This document shows positions 30,032 through 30,708 of a DNA stretch of 30,708 bases, piece by piece. The stretch's first letter is position 1. Each line of letters begins with the position of its first letter. The notes under the pieces were generated by a model, which worked only from the letters and a program-made list of their open reading frames with translations, searched no databases and was not told the DNA's origin. The position numbers and the translations under genes are program-made. The stretch comes from Oscillospiraceae bacterium (GTDB taxonomy: Bacteria; Bacillota; Clostridia; Oscillospirales; Oscillospiraceae): contig JABLYK010000012.1 of assembly GCA_018265835.1 (NCBI GenBank), forward strand, positions 21,659-52,366, given 5' to 3'.

Positions 30032-30060
30032 ATCATACACACTTACGTTCGTTTTGTCAA
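30032..30060 (-). promoter_or_regulatory. Sigma-A promoter of the feo operon
   Basis: On the minus strand, TTGACA (30060-30055), 17 bases, TATGAT (30037-30032). The predicted start near 30025 gives a leader of about 90 bases, most of which is operator sequence. Confidence 0.88.
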
Positions 30061-30150
30061 GCGTTTTTTCTAAGAACATGCAAAGATGGTCTGTTTTTCT
30101 CGGCCGACGTCCATTCTCACCGGCAAAACCGGATTCAAAGGAAAGAAGAC

Positions 30151-30179
30151 TTGAATATTTCAACATTGTGTGATACGCT
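30151..30179 (+). promoter_or_regulatory. Possible promoter of the DtxR-type regulator
   Basis: TTGAAT (30151-30156), 17 bases, TACGCT (30174-30179), with an upstream TGa extended -10. It is weak, and no GTTAGC repeat lies on it, so the regulator may be expressed at a low, iron-independent level. Confidence 0.4.
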
Positions 30180-30260
30180 GTTTGCACTTGCAACCTGAAC
30201 GATCGGCGCACAGAAATGGGACATCAGATCCGATTTGCGCTTTGAAAGGAGGGCTTTTCG

Positions 30261-30623
30261 GTGCACCTGCAGGAATCCGGCGAAATGTATCTGGAGACGA
30301 TTTTGATTTTATCCAAGCAGCGCAGCTATGTGCGCGCCATCGACGTCGGCGAATATATGGGCTATTCCAAGCCCAGCGTCAGCCGCGCGGTCGGTCTGCT
30401 GAAGGAGGGCGGCTATGTAGCCGCCAATGCAGACGGGTTCTTATCGCTGACGGACGCGGGGCGCGAGGTCGCGGAAAAAATATATGAGCGGCACACCATG
30501 CTGACAGAGCTGCTGATTCAGCTCGGCGTCAACGAGACGGTCGCCGCGGAAGACGCCTGCAAAATGGAGCATGTCATCAGCGACGAATCCTTCGAGGCGA
30601 TCAAGCGTCACATAAAGCGTTAG
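30261..30623 (+). CDS. DtxR/IdeR-family metal-dependent repressor, short form
   Basis: A 120-residue protein with an N-terminal winged helix (recognition helix around SKPSVSRAVGLLKEGGYV, 36-53) and a dimerisation domain. By alignment with DtxR from memory, the primary iron-site ligands Met10, Cys102, Glu105 and His106 correspond to Met9, Cys100, Glu103 and His104, and His79 to His78. MntR has Asp and Glu at the first two positions. This points to Fe2+ sensing. The C-terminal SH3-like domain of DtxR (226 residues) is absent. The start is GTG at 30261 with AAGGAGGG 7 bases upstream. Divergent position and the operators beside feoA make it the likely feo regulator. Confidence 0.92.
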   Translation: MHLQESGEMYLETILILSKQRSYVRAIDVGEYMGYSKPSVSRAVGLLKEGGYVAANADGFLSLTDAGREVAEKIYERHTMLTELLIQLGVNETVAAEDACKMEHVISDESFEAIKRHIKR

Positions 30624-30655
30624 CCCGAAGTCAAAATCCCCCAGAACGCAGCAGC

Positions 30656-30708
30656 TGAAGTGACCCCAAAAAGTTAGACAATAATTAAGAGCAAAAATTG
30701 TTCAAGCA
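30656..30708. mobile_element. Probable end of an IS3-family (IS150-like) insertion sequence
   Basis: TGAAGTGACCCC followed by AAAAAGTTAGACA closely resembles the terminal inverted repeats of IS150-group IS3 elements, which commonly contain TGACCCC...AAGTTAGACA. AT-rich sequence follows to the window edge, with no transposase gene yet visible. It starts 32 bases after the regulator stop, so that gene is intact. The call rests on recalled IS ends. Confidence 0.5.

Larger units (their letters stand above)
29937..30260. other. Regulatory region between feoA and the DtxR-type regulator
   Basis: About 324 bases without a supported gene. It contains three operators and a strong minus-strand promoter for feoA on its left half, and a weak plus-strand promoter for the regulator on its right half. 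A 63-residue minus-strand open frame here overlaps the promoter and has no good start site, so I do not count it. Confidence 0.6.

Noticed and set aside
30020..30211. Minus-strand open frame of 63 residues upstream of feoA
   Set aside because: It overlaps the feo promoter and operator, has no good ribosome binding site and no family resemblance.
30261..30623. Assignment of the regulator to MntR
   Set aside because: The Asp8 and Glu99 equivalents of MntR are Met9 and Cys100 here, which is the DtxR/IdeR pattern.

Overview
The window looks like a chromosomal segment of a GC-rich, low-oxygen member of the Clostridia, probably an Oscillospiraceae/Ruminococcaceae-type gut anaerobe. This is inferred from the smc-ftsY and topA-dprA gene orders, AGGAGG-type ribosome binding sites, a clostridial FeoB with a small Cys-rich partner protein, DUF2325/DUF3793 genes and a ProXp prolyl-tRNA deacylase. 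Nearly all genes lie on the minus strand in tight, often 4-bp-overlapping operons. The plus strand carries only a Cys-rich microprotein, proXp, a small membrane-protein cluster and a DtxR-type regulator. I saw no tRNA, rRNA, CRISPR array or known riboswitch.

Layout, left to right. (1) 1-274: the start of a minus-strand gene whose product is a tandem QQ(R/H)PA repeat, cut by the window edge. A 45-residue Cys/Asn/Gly-rich microprotein (449-586, +) diverges from it. (2) 616-3297: operon sir2 - wecG/tagA-type glycosyltransferase - thymidylate kinase - 5-formyl-THF cyclo-ligase, with a promoter at 3353-3381. (3) 3378-4953: a HAD phosphatase and the divergent proXp, fired from two near-consensus promoters back to back. 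(4) 5210-6754: a lower-GC group of small membrane proteins of unknown function, the first broken by a frameshift in a C-tract. (5) 6886-7071: rpsU with a perfect TTGACA-17-TATAAT promoter. (6) 7177-17739: smc - ftsY - rdgB - yhbY - nadD/yqeK fusion - LCP - rsfS - leuS, a chromosome-segregation, protein-targeting, ribosome and NAD housekeeping operon. (7) 17897-25358: SpoU methyltransferase - dprA - topA - trmFO - plsX - rnc, with a promoter at 25497-25526 and a structured leader.

(8) 25545-30623 is the most interesting part, an apparent iron regulon. Two feoA genes, feoB, a Cys-rich FeoB-associated membrane peptide (26784-26957), an HMA-domain protein, and then DUF2325 and DUF3793 proteins all run on the minus strand. 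Inverted repeats built on GTTAGC-N4-GCTAAC occur three times in the feoA promoter/leader, once before feoB and once before the DUF2325 gene. A 120-residue DtxR-family regulator is encoded divergently. It carries the DtxR/IdeR iron-site ligand pattern (Met9, Cys100, Glu103, His104) but lacks the C-terminal SH3-like domain. The repeated operator ties the uncharacterised DUF2325/DUF3793 pair to ferrous-iron uptake. FeoB itself has an extracytoplasmic segment of about 115 residues with 25 acidic and no basic residues.

(9) The window ends at 30656-30708 in what looks like the terminus of an IS3-family insertion sequence, just downstream of the regulator.
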